Numbered from the stretch's first letter, positions 24,483 through 37,076 are shown. The stretch: 64,000 nt of DNA from Rhizobium sp. PP-CC-3A-592 (GCF_003217095.1 NZ_QJSR01000001.1:476916-540915); one strand, 5' to 3'. The notes: generated from the letters alone by a model not told the origin. Numbers and translations: made by a program.

Positions 24483-26423
24483 TCAGGGTGTGTGCTGCAT
24501 ATGCCGGCGGTGGATTTCCTGCGATTGCGCATCCGGCAACGCCGTCTCGGGAACGCCGAAGACCTGACCCGGCAGGATGCGGTCGGGATCAAGGATCTGG
24601 TCCTCGTTGGCCACGTAGATCGTGGTGTAGCGCACGCCTGCCCCGTAGACGCGGCGCGAGATCTGCCACAGCGTATCGCCACGGCGGATGATCACCGAGC
24701 TCTTGCTCTGCTGCAACGGTGCCTGCTGCACCGTCTCCGGCTCGCCGCTGGCCGTCTGTGAAGACGGGGCGACGGTGGGCTGCGATGGGGCTGCGCCCGG
24801 CGCGGTCAAAGGCGTGCCGGCGTCGGTGTTCGGAGCTGGCTGGCCGGCTGTGGACTGGCTGGTGGTAGGCTGGCCCACAGGTGCAGGCGATGTTGCGACG
24901 GCCGGAGCCGTTTCCAGCACGCGGGCCATCGCGGTGTCGAGGCGGCCGATGACCGCGCCGACGGCCGCGGCATCGCGCGGCAGCGGCTTCAGGATCGCGA
25001 GCGCTTCGCCGGCTGCCTTCGTGGTGGCGTTGACGCGGTCGGTCACACTCGCCTGCATGCCGGCGACCGGCTTGACGCCGGCCAGCGACGTCAGGGCGAT
25101 TTCCGTGGCGGACCGTGCGGCTGCGAGCTGGTCGAGACCGGGCAGCTTGCCGCCGGCATAGAGCCCCTTCAGCAGCGCGAAAGCCTTGGCCGCTTCCATG
25201 CGCGAGGCATCGAAAATGGCACCGTCGAAGGCCGGATCGGAGCCGCTGGCCGGTGTCTGGGCGACGGCCGAGATCTGGTCGCCTTCCGGACGTTCGAAGG
25301 GGACGGCGGCGCGCATCTGCACCTTGCCGTCGGCGCCGACCATATCGACCCGGATGACGTGCTGGCCGACGGACAGGCTGAGTTCACCATCGATGACGAA
25401 GCGGCCCTGTGCGTCCGCCTTGCCTTCGCCGACCAGCTGGTCGTCGGCATAGATCCGCACGGTCGAGCCCGGAGGGGCCGTGCCGGCGACAAACAGCTTA
25501 CGGCCCTCGATTTCGACGGCGGAGACGGCAACCGGCGAGGCCGGTGTGCCCTGAGCCGAAGTGCCCTGAGCCGAGGTGCCCTGAGCCGAGGTGCCCGGAG
25601 ACGGCGCGCCATTGGCAGGAGCGGGAACGGATGTCGTCGGCGCGGGCGTCTGAAGAGCTGCTTGGTCGCCGGCAGCCGGCGCGGCGCCCGACGGTGCAGC
25701 CGGGGCTGTCTCTGCCGGTGCAGCCAGCTCGCTCGGCGCGGTCAGGATCCGGCTCGCCTCCCCCGGCTTCGTCACCATGGCGAGAAGCTGGCCGTTGTCG
25801 ACCTTGGGAATGGAAACGGTCGCCACTTCGTCGGACGCGGTGACGGCACCGGATGGCGTCGTGCTGCGCAGCGTCAGCTGATAGTCGCCGGGCGGAAGCG
25901 GCTTGTCGAAGACGGCCGCGAAATCGCCGGTGCCGCCGACATCGGCGGTTCCGACGACAGCATTGCCGTTGACGATCTCCAGCTTGCTGTTGGGCTCGGC
26001 CCGCCCGGCAATGACGGTCGAGCCATCGGGCTCGACGCGCAGCACGTCGAAGCTCGGCGTATCGGTGCCGTCAGCCGTTTCGGCCGGCGCAGCGGGTGTC
26101 GCGGTCGAAGACGGCGCGGCAGCCTCGCCCGACGGAGCCGGCTGGGCGGTGTTCGCCTGATCGCTATTGGCCTGGCTGGTGGGATTTGCGGCATCGCCGG
26201 CACCGGGGCGGCTGCCCTTGGCGTCGGCCGTGGTGGTATCGCCGCTGCCCGGGAGCGCGCCGGGCGCATCGTCCGCAGCTGTCGAGGGGCTTTTCGCACC
26301 CGTGCCTTCGGCAACCGTCGGTGCTGCCTCGTCACCGACATTGGGCAACACGACGAAGATCATCAAAAGCGTGGCGATTGCCAGCACGACGAGCGCGACC
26401 AGACCTGCCGTATTCTTCCTCAT
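24483..26423 (-). CDS. LysM-domain envelope protein with low-complexity linkers
   Basis: A 646-residue protein with a single N-terminal membrane segment (about residues 7-29) and a C-terminal LysM peptidoglycan-binding domain (IIRRGDTLWQISRRVYG region, last ~55 residues). Between them are Ala/Pro/Thr-rich linkers, two Ig-like or carboxypeptidase-regulatory-like stretches (DVLRVEPDGSTVIAGRAEPNS; LFVAGTAPPGSTVRIYADD) and a GTSAQ tandem repeat. Proteins with this make-up are widespread in Rhizobiales and are thought to sit in the periplasm attached to the wall. The start at 26423 has GGAGAGG upstream. The precise role is unknown. Confidence 0.78.
   Translation of the reverse strand: MRKNTAGLVALVVLAIATLLMIFVVLPNVGDEAAPTVAEGTGAKSPSTAADDAPGALPGSGDTTTADAKGSRPGAGDAANPTSQANSDQANTAQPAPSGEAAAPSSTATPAAPAETADGTDTPSFDVLRVEPDGSTVIAGRAEPNSKLEIVNGNAVVGTADVGGTGDFAAVFDKPLPPGDYQLTLRSTTPSGAVTASDEVATVSIPKVDNGQLLAMVTKPGEASRILTAPSELAAPAETAPAAPSGAAPAAGDQAALQTPAPTTSVPAPANGAPSPGTSAQGTSAQGTSAQGTPASPVAVSAVEIEGRKLFVAGTAPPGSTVRIYADDQLVGEGKADAQGRFVIDGELSLSVGQHVIRVDMVGADGKVQMRAAVPFERPEGDQISAVAQTPASGSDPAFDGAIFDASRMEAAKAFALLKGLYAGGKLPGLDQLAAARSATEIALTSLAGVKPVAGMQASVTDRVNATTKAAGEALAILKPLPRDAAAVGAVIGRLDTAMARVLETAPAVATSPAPVGQPTTSQSTAGQPAPNTDAGTPLTAPGAAPSQPTVAPSSQTASGEPETVQQAPLQQSKSSVIIRRGDTLWQISRRVYGAGVRYTTIYVANEDQILDPDRILPGQVFGVPETALPDAQSQEIHRRHMQHTP
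25546..25600 (-). repeat. 15-bp tandem repeat inside the LysM gene
   Basis: Three adjacent copies of GTGCCCTGAGCCGAG (25546-25590, the first with one change) plus a partial fourth encode GTSAQ repeats in a linker. Likely length-variable by slippage. Confidence 0.85.
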
Positions 26424-26663
26424 GCACCTCTCCACCACGGACGTTTCGGCTGACCGTGTTCGCCGAAAACGCTTGCCGTGTTCTGCAGCCCCAACCGGGA
26501 GCCATATCGTCTTGCGCGCAGGCGGCTCTGCACAACGCGCATCTCTTGAAATTGCTAGCGATATCCGGCCTTCTCCACAAGCAGCGATGCATGTTCTGAG
26601 GGCTTCGTGCGTGCCTTTTTACACGTTTTGCCTCTTCCGTACCTTGACGCGGTGCAGGACCGG

Positions 26664-27299
26664 ATGTCTGCTTCCCCCATGAGTGATCAAACTGTTCCGA
26701 TTCGATCCATCTGCGTCTATTGCGGTTCCCAGCCCGGACGTGAGCCCGAATTCATGGATGCGGGCCGCAGGCTTGGCAAATCCATCGCAGAGCATCACAT
26801 GCATCTGGTCTATGGCGGCGGCACCAAGGGCATCATGGGGGCAGTCGCGAGCGGCGTCCTGTCCAATGGCGGGCGCGTGACCGGCATCATACCACAGTTC
26901 CTGATCGATATGGAGGCCACCCGGCACTCTCTCGGTCAGCTGAGCGAACTGGTGGTGACAGCCGACATGCACGAGCGCAAGCACAAGATGTTCGAGCGGG
27001 CCGATGCCTTCGTGACGCTGCCGGGCGGCATCGGCACGCTGGAGGAGATCGTCGAGATCATGACATGGGCGCAGCTCGGGCGGCACCGCAAGCCGATCGT
27101 TCTCGTCAACATCAACGGCTTCTGGAATCCGCTGATGAAGCTGATCCACCACATGGCCGATAGCGGCTTCATCCACACCGCGCATCTCGTGCAGCCGCTG
27201 GTCATCGATGATCCGGATGAAGTGGTGCCCGCGCTTAAGGCCCACTGGGCCGGTACGGTCGATCGCGGCGGCGAGAGCGATATCATCGACAAGCTGTAA
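26664..27299 (+). CDS. LOG family protein (cytokinin riboside 5'-monophosphate phosphoribohydrolase-like)
   Basis: A 211-residue Rossmann-fold nucleotide hydrolase. The LOG signature PGGIGTLEE (120-128) and the upstream ERKHKM segment (with R105-K106) match enzymes that release cytokinin bases from their riboside monophosphates in plants and some bacteria; many bacterial members act as general nucleotide 5'-monophosphate nucleosidases. The start is the ATG preceded by AGGACCGG; an ATG five codons later is possible. It is monocistronic. In a plant-associated organism a hormone role is tempting, but sequence alone does not show it. Confidence 0.85.
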   Translation: MSASPMSDQTVPIRSICVYCGSQPGREPEFMDAGRRLGKSIAEHHMHLVYGGGTKGIMGAVASGVLSNGGRVTGIIPQFLIDMEATRHSLGQLSELVVTADMHERKHKMFERADAFVTLPGGIGTLEEIVEIMTWAQLGRHRKPIVLVNINGFWNPLMKLIHHMADSGFIHTAHLVQPLVIDDPDEVVPALKAHWAGTVDRGGESDIIDKL

Positions 27300-27350
27300 C
27301 GTGCAGCCGCTTTAAACAGGCGGCTCACATTGCGGCTAACCGTTGCCGAA

Positions 27351-28322
27351 TCAGGCCTTCCGAACCGCTGCGGCCTGTCGGGCGTTCCGGCTTTCCACGA
27401 GCATCGAGCCCGTATAGATCACCAGTGCCATCCAGATCAGCCCGAATGCCATGAGCTTCACCATGCCGAACGGCTCGTGGAAGACGAACACCGCGATGAG
27501 GAACACCATGCTGGGCGCGATATACTGCATGATGCCGATGGTGGAGAGACGCAGCAGCTTGGCGCCGTTGGCATAAAACAGCAGCGGCACCGCGGTGACG
27601 ACGCCGGAGGAAACGAGCCACACCACATCCGCGATGCCCGTGTCGGTAAAATGCCCCTGCCCCGAGCTTTCCAGATAGAAGATATAGGCGAGCGACGGTA
27701 CGGAGAGCAGCATGACCTCCAGAAAGAAGCCCTGGTTCGGCCCGACCGGCAAGGTCTTGCGGAAAAAGGCGTAAAACCCCCAGGACACGCAGAGCCCGAG
27801 CGACACCCAGGGCAGCCCGCCGGCATCCACGGCGATGATCGCGACGGCGGCGACCGCAAAGCCTATGGCGACCAGTTGCGCCCGGTTCAGCTTTTCCTTC
27901 AGCAGCACGGCGCCGAGGAAGATGGAGAAGAGCGGATTGATATAGTAGCCGAGCGCCGCCTCCAGCGTTCGCCCGACGCTGATGGCCCAGACATAGATGC
28001 CCCAGTTGAACGTGACGAGCGTCGCCGTCAGCGCCGCCATGGCCAGCATGCGCGGCGAGCGCAGCGCGACCTTGAGATCCGCGGTGCGGCCGAGCCACAG
28101 GATGAAGGCGCCGACGAGCGGCACGGACCAGACGATACGATGCGCGACGACTTCGGCGGCCGGAATATGGCCGATGCCCTTCATGAACAGCGGCAGGAAG
28201 CCCCAGCAGGCATAGGCGATGGCGGCGAGCAGGAAGCCACGTGGGCTGTCGCCGTTGCCGGGAACGACGGCCGTCGGCACGGCGCCGGTCGTCGCCAGCG
28301 GCTCGTCTGTCATATCAGCCAT
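27351..28322 (-). CDS. rarD: RarD/EamA-type transporter
   Basis: A 323-residue inner-membrane protein of the drug/metabolite transporter superfamily with ten hydrophobic segments in two EamA halves. The RarD-specific elements are visible: GFLLAAIAYACWGFLPLFMKG at the start, a HRIVWSV block, and the NWGIYVWAI and GYYINPLFSIFLG segments. RarD was tied to chloramphenicol sensitivity in Pseudomonas; its natural substrate is not established. The start is the ATG preceded by GGAGGAGGG. It is divergent from the nucleotidase gene, with 299 nt between them in which I see no gene or strong repeat. Confidence 0.85.
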   Translation of the reverse strand: MADMTDEPLATTGAVPTAVVPGNGDSPRGFLLAAIAYACWGFLPLFMKGIGHIPAAEVVAHRIVWSVPLVGAFILWLGRTADLKVALRSPRMLAMAALTATLVTFNWGIYVWAISVGRTLEAALGYYINPLFSIFLGAVLLKEKLNRAQLVAIGFAVAAVAIIAVDAGGLPWVSLGLCVSWGFYAFFRKTLPVGPNQGFFLEVMLLSVPSLAYIFYLESSGQGHFTDTGIADVVWLVSSGVVTAVPLLFYANGAKLLRLSTIGIMQYIAPSMVFLIAVFVFHEPFGMVKLMAFGLIWMALVIYTGSMLVESRNARQAAAVRKA

Positions 28323-28621
28323 GTCGCGGCCCTCCTCCGGCCTCTGCGCCCCTGCCTGCACTCTTCCCGTCGCGTGGAAGGTGAAGGCTGCGTGACGCAT
28401 GTCGCTTCAAGGCGCGGCTTACGCGAAAAGGCGTTGCCGCTCCAATTCATTTCCCTGAACCATCGACGAATTCTGGTGACACACGACCGTCGCTTTTGCC
28501 TGCGAGATTTCCGATGGCGGTTCGCGCGTCCACGATGAGCCGATGCCGCCCGTCCGAAGGTCGCCAAGCCCGTCTTTTGGTATATGGTCCCTACGAAGTG
28601 ATCCGGCACGAAAGGAACATC

Positions 28622-30634
28622 ATGTCCTCCCCCTCAGCGCCCTTCCTCCCCACCGCCCGTCCTGCAGCCATGGCCGTAACCCGCCGCACCTTCCTCGGCG
28701 GGCTTGCATCGGCCTCCGGGCTCGTCATGCTGCATCCGTTCGCCGCGCATGCAAGCGCCAACCAGGCGCATCTGCGTCTCATGGAAACGACCGATATTCA
28801 CGTCCACGTCTATCCTTACGACTATTATGGCGACAAGCCGAACGAGACGTTGGGCCTGTCGCGCACCGCCTCGATCATCGACGCCATCCGCGCCGAGGCG
28901 GGCAACACCCTGCTGGTCGACAATGGCGACTTTCTTCAGGGCAACCCGATGGGCGACTTCATGGCCTACCAGAAGGGCCTGAAGGAGGGCGACGTCCATC
29001 CGGTCATCAAGGCCATGAACCTGCTCGGCTACGAGGCAGGCACGCTCGGCAATCACGAGTTCAACTACGGGCTCGACTTCATGGCGAAGGCGCTGGCCGG
29101 CGCGAACTTCCCTTACGTCTGCGCCAACCTGACGAAGGGGACGCTGGCCGAAGACCCGACCAAGGACGCGCTGTTCTTCAAGCCCTATACGATCATCGAA
29201 AAGACCGTGACGGACGGCAGTGGCGCAACGAGCCCGCTGAAGATCGGGCTGATCGGCTTCGTGCCGCCACAGATCATGCTCTGGGACGTGAAGAACCTCG
29301 AAGGCAAGGCGCAGACGCGCGACATCGTGGAAGCCGCACGGGCCTGGGTGCCGGTGATGAAGGAGGACGGCGCCGACATCATCGTGGCACTGTCGCATTC
29401 CGGCATCGACGGCAGCGGCCAGTCCGACCGCATGGAAAATGCTTCCCTCTATCTCGCCGGCGTGGAAGGCATCGATGCCGTGCTGACCGGGCACCAGCAT
29501 CTGGTGTTCCCCGGCCCGAAAAGCTTCGACGGCATTGCGGGCGTGGACCCGGTCAAGGGCACGCTGCAGGGCAAGCCGGCCGTCATGGCGGGCTTCTGGG
29601 GCTCGCATCTCGGGCTGATCGATCTGCTGCTGGAGAAGGACGGCAAGAGCTGGAAGGTCGTCGATTTCACCACGGAAGCCCGGCCGATCTACCACCGCGA
29701 GGACAAGAAGGTCGTGGCCGACGTCAACGACCGCGCCGACGTACTGACCGCCGCCAAGGCCGAACACGAGGCGACGCTCGCCTATGTCCGCACGCCCGTC
29801 GGCAAGACCTCGGCGCCGCTTTACTCCTACTTCGCACTGGTGGCCGACGATCCTTCGGTGCAGATCGTTTCACAGGCGCAGACCTGGTACATCAAGGACA
29901 TGCTGAAGGAGACGGCGTGGAAGGACCTGTCCGTGCTCTCGGCTGCAGCCCCCTTCAAGGCCGGCGGTCGCGGCGGTGCGGACTACTATACCGACGTGTC
30001 CGCGGGCGACATCGCCATCAAGAACGTCGCCGATCTCTATCTCTATCCCAACACCGTGCAGGCCGTCATCATCACCGGCGCGCAAGTGAAGAACTGGCTG
30101 GAAATGTCGGCCGGCATGTTCAATCGCCTGACGCCCGGCCATAAGGACCAGCCACTGCTGAGCGCCAGCTTCCCGTCCTATAATTTCGATGTCATCGACG
30201 GCGTGACCTATGAGATCGACCTGTCGCAGCCGACCCGCTTCGACACGGACGGCAAGCTTTTCGATGAGGCTGCGCATCGGATAACGAACCTCAAATTCAA
30301 CGGCCAACCCATCGATCCCGCACAAAACTTCGTGGTCGCCACCAACAATTACCGCGCCGGCGGCGGTGGAAAGTTCCCGGAGATCGCCAGCGACAAGGTC
30401 GTCTTCGCCGCCCCCGACACCAACCGCGACGTCATCGTCCGCTACATTCACGACCAGGGCACGATCAACCCCACGGCCGACGTCAACTGGCGTTTCAAGC
30501 CCCTGCCCGGCACCACGGCCCTGTTCGAGACGGGCCCGAAAGCGCGACCACTGCTTGGGCAGGTCAAGGCGGCTAAGATCGAGGATGCAGGGGATGGTGC
30601 GGACGGGTTCGCGCGGTTCCGGCTGGTGTTGTGA
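28622..30634 (+). CDS. cpdB: Tat-exported 2',3'-cyclic-nucleotide 2'-phosphodiesterase/3'-nucleotidase
   Basis: A 670-residue periplasmic enzyme that hydrolyses 2',3'-cyclic nucleotides and 3'-nucleotides, allowing use of external nucleotides. The twin-arginine signal peptide is clear: RRTFLGG (21-27), a hydrophobic stretch and an AHASA cleavage region. The metallophosphatase domain shows TTDIHVHVYPYDYY, DNGDFLQGNP, GNHEFNYG and the HSGID and TGHQH motifs; the C-terminal 5'-nucleotidase domain carries NNYRAGGGG. AAAGGAAC precedes the ATG. Tat export is odd compared with Sec-exported E. coli CpdB but common in alphaproteobacteria. Confidence 0.9.
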   Translation: MSSPSAPFLPTARPAAMAVTRRTFLGGLASASGLVMLHPFAAHASANQAHLRLMETTDIHVHVYPYDYYGDKPNETLGLSRTASIIDAIRAEAGNTLLVDNGDFLQGNPMGDFMAYQKGLKEGDVHPVIKAMNLLGYEAGTLGNHEFNYGLDFMAKALAGANFPYVCANLTKGTLAEDPTKDALFFKPYTIIEKTVTDGSGATSPLKIGLIGFVPPQIMLWDVKNLEGKAQTRDIVEAARAWVPVMKEDGADIIVALSHSGIDGSGQSDRMENASLYLAGVEGIDAVLTGHQHLVFPGPKSFDGIAGVDPVKGTLQGKPAVMAGFWGSHLGLIDLLLEKDGKSWKVVDFTTEARPIYHREDKKVVADVNDRADVLTAAKAEHEATLAYVRTPVGKTSAPLYSYFALVADDPSVQIVSQAQTWYIKDMLKETAWKDLSVLSAAAPFKAGGRGGADYYTDVSAGDIAIKNVADLYLYPNTVQAVIITGAQVKNWLEMSAGMFNRLTPGHKDQPLLSASFPSYNFDVIDGVTYEIDLSQPTRFDTDGKLFDEAAHRITNLKFNGQPIDPAQNFVVATNNYRAGGGGKFPEIASDKVVFAAPDTNRDVIVRYIHDQGTINPTADVNWRFKPLPGTTALFETGPKARPLLGQVKAAKIEDAGDGADGFARFRLVL

Positions 30635-30637
30635 GGC

Positions 30638-30967
30638 TTAGCGAACCTCGACAAGACTCTCGCCCCGCTCCAATGCCGCGATGACCCTTGGCAGGACCTG
30701 TTCGAAACGTGCGAGCAGGTCGGCGCGCCGCCCGTTGGGCCATCGTAACCAGACGACCTGCGGGCCGGATGCCGTCAAGGTCTTTCGCTGAGCGAAATCC
30801 TCGTCCTTCGTGATGATAAGCCAGCCATCCTTCTCGGCCAGGTCCCAGATCGCTCGATCGGATGCAGACTGCATGCCGATGTCTGCAACGTGAAGGCTCT
30901 CGTGCCCCAGAGCCGACAGCCAGCGCGCGAGTGCAGGTGGTAATTGAGCATCGACCAAAAACCGCAT
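30638..30967 (-). CDS. DUF5615 PIN-like protein, probable toxin
   Basis: A 109-residue protein of the DUF5615 family, a compact PIN-like nuclease fold. Typical features are the N-terminal FLVDAQLPPALARWL with D6 and the central ITKDEDFAQR (residues 52-61) with acidic residues fitting a metal site. It overlaps the DUF433 gene by one base, the toxin being downstream of the antitoxin. By analogy with VapC and the Mut7-C/DUF433 systems it may be an RNase toxin; no member is assigned here by experiment. Confidence 0.75.
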   Translation of the reverse strand: MRFLVDAQLPPALARWLSALGHESLHVADIGMQSASDRAIWDLAEKDGWLIITKDEDFAQRKTLTASGPQVVWLRWPNGRRADLLARFEQVLPRVIAALERGESLVEVR

Positions 30968-31191
30968 CAGGCGACGTGAACGATCGGATGGTCGCTTTGG
31001 CGGGCCGCATACTCCAGGGCGGCGCGGATGTCACCCGTTTCAAGGAGCGGATAGTCTTCAAGGATCTCGGCTTCCGTCGCACCTGTGGCAAGAAGGTCAA
31101 GAACGTCCCGCACACGAATACGCAACGACCGGATCGTCGGCCGCCCTCCGCATCTTTCGGGGTCGATCGTGATCCTATGCAATTCGGTCAT
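30967..31191 (-). CDS. DUF433 domain protein, probable antitoxin
   Basis: A 74-residue protein with the DUF433 pattern: RITIDPERCGGRPTIRSLRIRVRDVL near the N-terminus, then EAEILEDYPLLETGDIRAALEYAA. The fold is a helix-turn-helix related to that of VapB45-type antitoxins, so it probably binds both DNA and its partner. I choose the ATG at 31191 with GGAG 8 nt upstream; an ATG 13 codons earlier adds no family sequence. It lies 55 nt after the cimA stop on the same strand and overlaps the toxin gene. Confidence 0.75.
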   Translation of the reverse strand: MTELHRITIDPERCGGRPTIRSLRIRVRDVLDLLATGATEAEILEDYPLLETGDIRAALEYAARQSDHPIVHVA

Positions 31192-31246
31192 GACGAGCAC
31201 TCCGATCTTCAAGCCGGCGCACCTTATCATGGCTATGAAAGCCGAT

Positions 31247-32863
31247 CTACTCCGCCGCAGCCGCCACCGTGCCGTCGCGGTTCTTCAGCAGCTTGAACAC
31301 GATGCTGTCCATCAAAGCCTGGAACGAAGCGTCTATGATGTTGTCGGAGACGCCGACGGTCCACCAGCGGGCGCCGGTGGCGTCGGTGGATTCGATGAGG
31401 ACGCGGGTGATGGCTTCGGTGCCGCCGTTGAGGATGCGGACCTTGTAGTCCGCGAGTTCGAGATCGGCGATCTCGTGCTGGTACTTGCCGAGATCCTTGC
31501 GCAGGGCGAGATCGAGCGCGTTGACGGGGCCGTGCCCCTCCGCGACGGAGAGGGTCTCTTCGCCGTCGATCAGAACGCGGACGACGGCTTCCGACACGGT
31601 CTTCAGCTGACCATTGGCGTCGAAGCGGCGCTCGACCATGACCCGGAAACTTTCGACGTGGAAGAAATCGGGGACGTGGGCAAGGATGCGGCGGGCAAGG
31701 ATGGCGAAGCTCGCATCGGCGCCTTCATAGGCATAGCCGGTCGCCTCGCGCTCCTTGACGATAGAGATCAACTTGTCGAGACGCGGGTCGTCCTTGCCGA
31801 CCACGACGCCGCGGCGCTTGAGCGCATTGATGAAATTGGCCTTGCCGCCCTGGTCCGACACCATGACCTTGCGCAGATTGCCGACGCTTTCCGGGGTCAC
31901 ATGCTCGTAGGTGCGCGGGTCCTTCAACAGTGCGGAAGCATGGATGCCGGCCTTGGTGGCGAAGGCGGAGGCGCCGACATAGGGCATCTGGTGGTCGGGC
32001 GAGCGGTTCAGCAACTCGTCGAAGGCGTGGGAGAGTTTCGTCAGCTCCTGCAGCCTGTCGGTGTCGATGGCCGTCTCGAAGCGGCTGGCATAGACGTCCT
32101 TCAGCGCGAGCGTCGGGATGAGGGTGACGAGGTTGGCATTGCCGCAGCGCTCGCCGATCCCGTTCAGCGTGCCCTGGATCTGGCGAACGCCCGCCTCGAC
32201 CGCGGCCAGAGAATTGGCAACCGCCTGCCCCGTGTCGTTGTGCGCGTGGATGCCGAGGCGGTCGCCGGGGATGCCGGCGGCGATCACCGACGCGACGATC
32301 ATGCGGATCTCCTCCGGCTGCGTGCCGCCATTGGTGTCGCAGAGCACGACCCAGCGTGCGCCGGCATCATAAGCGGCCTTGGCACAGGCGAGCGCGTAAT
32401 CGGGGTTCGCCTGGTAGCCGTCGAAGAAGTGCTCGCAATCGACCATGGCCTCGCGGCCGCTGATCACGACGGCATCCACGGAGGCTGCGATATTGTCGAG
32501 GTTTTCCTCGTTGGTGCAGCCGAGCGCGACCGCGACGTGATAGTCCCAGCTCTTCGCCACGAGACAGATCGCGTCGCTGGCCGACTGCAGCAGACCCGCA
32601 AGGCCCGGATCGTTGGCGGCGGACACGCCGGTGCGCTTGGTCATGCCAAAGGCGACGAAGCGGGCGTTGCGGGTGCGGCGTTTGGCGAAGAAGGCGGTAT
32701 CGGTCGGGTTCGCCCCGGGATAGCCGCCCTCGACATAGTCGATGCCAAAATCGTCAAGCATAGAGGCGATCGCGATCTTGTCCTCGACGGAAAAATCGAC
32801 GCCGGGCGTCTGCTGGCCGTCGCGCAGCGTGGTGTCGAAGAGAAAGATCCGCTCGCGTTTCAT
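31247..32863 (-). CDS. cimA: (R)-citramalate synthase
   Basis: A 538-residue enzyme condensing acetyl-CoA with pyruvate to give citramalate, a threonine-independent route to 2-oxobutyrate and isoleucine. The N-terminal TIM barrel has FDTTLRDGQQ (residues 9-18) with catalytic R14 and metal ligand D15, the HAHND metal site, and the GTLNGIGERCGNANL block; the C-terminal ~150 residues form the LeuA-type allosteric domain, consistent with feedback by isoleucine. The EGGYPGANPTD segment favours the CimA group over LeuA. It follows pip by 3 nt and is the last gene of the GFA-GFA-pip-cimA operon. Confidence 0.9.
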   Translation of the reverse strand: MKRERIFLFDTTLRDGQQTPGVDFSVEDKIAIASMLDDFGIDYVEGGYPGANPTDTAFFAKRRTRNARFVAFGMTKRTGVSAANDPGLAGLLQSASDAICLVAKSWDYHVAVALGCTNEENLDNIAASVDAVVISGREAMVDCEHFFDGYQANPDYALACAKAAYDAGARWVVLCDTNGGTQPEEIRMIVASVIAAGIPGDRLGIHAHNDTGQAVANSLAAVEAGVRQIQGTLNGIGERCGNANLVTLIPTLALKDVYASRFETAIDTDRLQELTKLSHAFDELLNRSPDHQMPYVGASAFATKAGIHASALLKDPRTYEHVTPESVGNLRKVMVSDQGGKANFINALKRRGVVVGKDDPRLDKLISIVKEREATGYAYEGADASFAILARRILAHVPDFFHVESFRVMVERRFDANGQLKTVSEAVVRVLIDGEETLSVAEGHGPVNALDLALRKDLGKYQHEIADLELADYKVRILNGGTEAITRVLIESTDATGARWWTVGVSDNIIDASFQALMDSIVFKLLKNRDGTVAAAAE

Positions 32864-32866
32864 GAG

Positions 32867-34328
<1,462 letters not shown>

Positions 34329-34332
<4 letters not shown>

Positions 34333-34814
34333 TGCACTCTCTTCTCCGGGGGCCATTGGTCCGTCTCGTGGTCGGGGTGCTGGTAGGAGACGAGACCATC
34401 GAGGAACGGTGCATCATCGAGGTCCTCTTCCGTAGGGTGACCCGGCAGCTCATGTAAATGATCAACAAATGCGATCTTCGCCTCGGTGCCGAACTGTGTG
34501 CTGGGGACAAAGGCGGAGGGATCATCGAAGGCTCCAGCCGCGATTGCCATGCCGTCCGGCGCCTCGTACGTCAGAGGTGTACCGCAATCGCCGCAGAAAC
34601 CACGCGACACAACATTGCTGGAGCGGAAAGATTTTCGCTCGCCGCGCGTCCATCGAAAATCCAGTCCGCGCACGGAGACAAGCGGCGCGTAATACGCACC
34701 AAATGCCTTCTGACACATGCGGCAATGGCAGACGGAGGCGTCGTCGAGCGTGCCTTCCACCCGGAAGCGCACGGCACCGCACTGGCAGCCGCCGAAATGT
34801 ACATCCATCGTCAT
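34329..34814 (-). CDS. GFA/CENP-V family zinc protein, copy 2
   Basis: A 161-residue paralogue of the preceding gene and the first gene of the operon. It keeps the same cysteines ([31 protein letters not shown]) and the ending SYQHPDHETDQWP seen as [12 protein letters not shown] in copy 1, but the two differ at many positions, so this is an old tandem duplication. AGAGGACC precedes the ATG; a second ATG two codons in is possible. Divergence in the middle region suggests different ligands. Confidence 0.82.
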
Positions 34815-35051
34815 GATGCGGTCCTCTTCTGGTCTGGAATGCTGGAAAGACCTGATGCGTCAAAGGTGTAACGCCGGTCGCTCACACTCTGAGTCTTCGT
34901 GCGCACGTATCGCATGAACAGACAGATCATCGCATTCTCCTCCCGTGCTAGACTTCAATGGTCGCCTCTCGCCGGCCGATCCGGCGATTCCACCCATTCC
35001 GCATTCCATGCCGATCGAGCGCTCAACGCAAGGCTGTTTGCCCAGCCGTCT

Positions 35052-36509
<1,458 letters not shown>

Positions 36510-36747
36510 GCGTATCGTCTCCCCTTTTGTCATCAATGCTTGTCGTCGTCCGTGTTCTCGAACGGTCGATCCGGCGAATGGCCGCCGCAGATCACGCGCG
36601 CCGGCCTGCCGGCCTTCGCGTTGTCATCTTGGTCTTGGGTAAGGAGACGAAACGGAAAGGGCCAGCGGCAAGCGCTAGCGAATAATCGAGCCGCAGAAAA
36701 TGCAGGTGTCCGTTTTCATGGCGGCTTTATCGCTGTTCTCGCGCCTG

Positions 36748-36779
36748 GGGTCAAGGGGCCCACCCCTTGGGTCAAGGGG
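36748..36779. repeat. GGGTCAAGGGG direct repeats with a hairpin
   Basis: GGGTCAAGGGG occurs at 36748-36758 and 36769-36779, a period of 21 bp. CAAGGGG (36752-36758) also pairs with CCCCTTG (36763-36769). A looser third relative follows near 36792 (GGGCCGAGGGGTC). Confidence 0.75.
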
Positions 36780-36860
36780 GGTCGCCCGTTGGGCCGAGGG
36801 GTCACATCAAGCCGACAAACTCGCCGCATCGCAGCATGCATCCGGTTGCATTGCAGCATG

Positions 36861-36876
36861 TTTTTGCTCGCAAAAA
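36861..36876. promoter_or_regulatory. Palindrome TTTTTGC-TC-GCAAAAA
   Basis: A perfect 7+2+7 palindrome about 200 nt upstream of the small gene. It could be an operator or, read either way, a weak hairpin ending in a T-run. Role unknown. Confidence 0.5.
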
Positions 36877-37076
36877 GCTCGCAGGATGGACATGAATTTG
36901 TCATGATTGAAACGTTTGAAAGCCGCAGAATTTCGGGAGATTCGAGCTTGCGGGGACAACGCGAGACGCTCGGTTCTCCGGGAACGAACGAGGTGCTGCA
37001 GGTTGTGATCGTCGAGCGACGGTTTCACCCAAGCAGGACCCGACCCGGGACGGAATCATTATCAGGAGAGAGTGAC

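Larger units (their letters stand above)
36510..37076. other. Repeat-bearing intergenic region
   Basis: 567 nt between cysS and a 58-residue gene without a convincing reading frame. It contains the GGGTCAAGGGG repeats and hairpin at 36748-36779, a 16-bp A/T-ended palindrome at 36861-36876 and two GCAGCATG words flanking 36832-36860. The A+T-rich stretch from about 36855 to 36925 is the most likely promoter area for the small gene. Confidence 0.6.

Noticed and set aside
36981-37004. EcfG-type promoter (GGAAC ... GTT) before the 58-residue gene
   Set aside because: GGAAC is present but the spacing to the TT of the -10 element is 17 nt and the CGTT word is absent; the general-stress consensus needs a slightly longer spacing.
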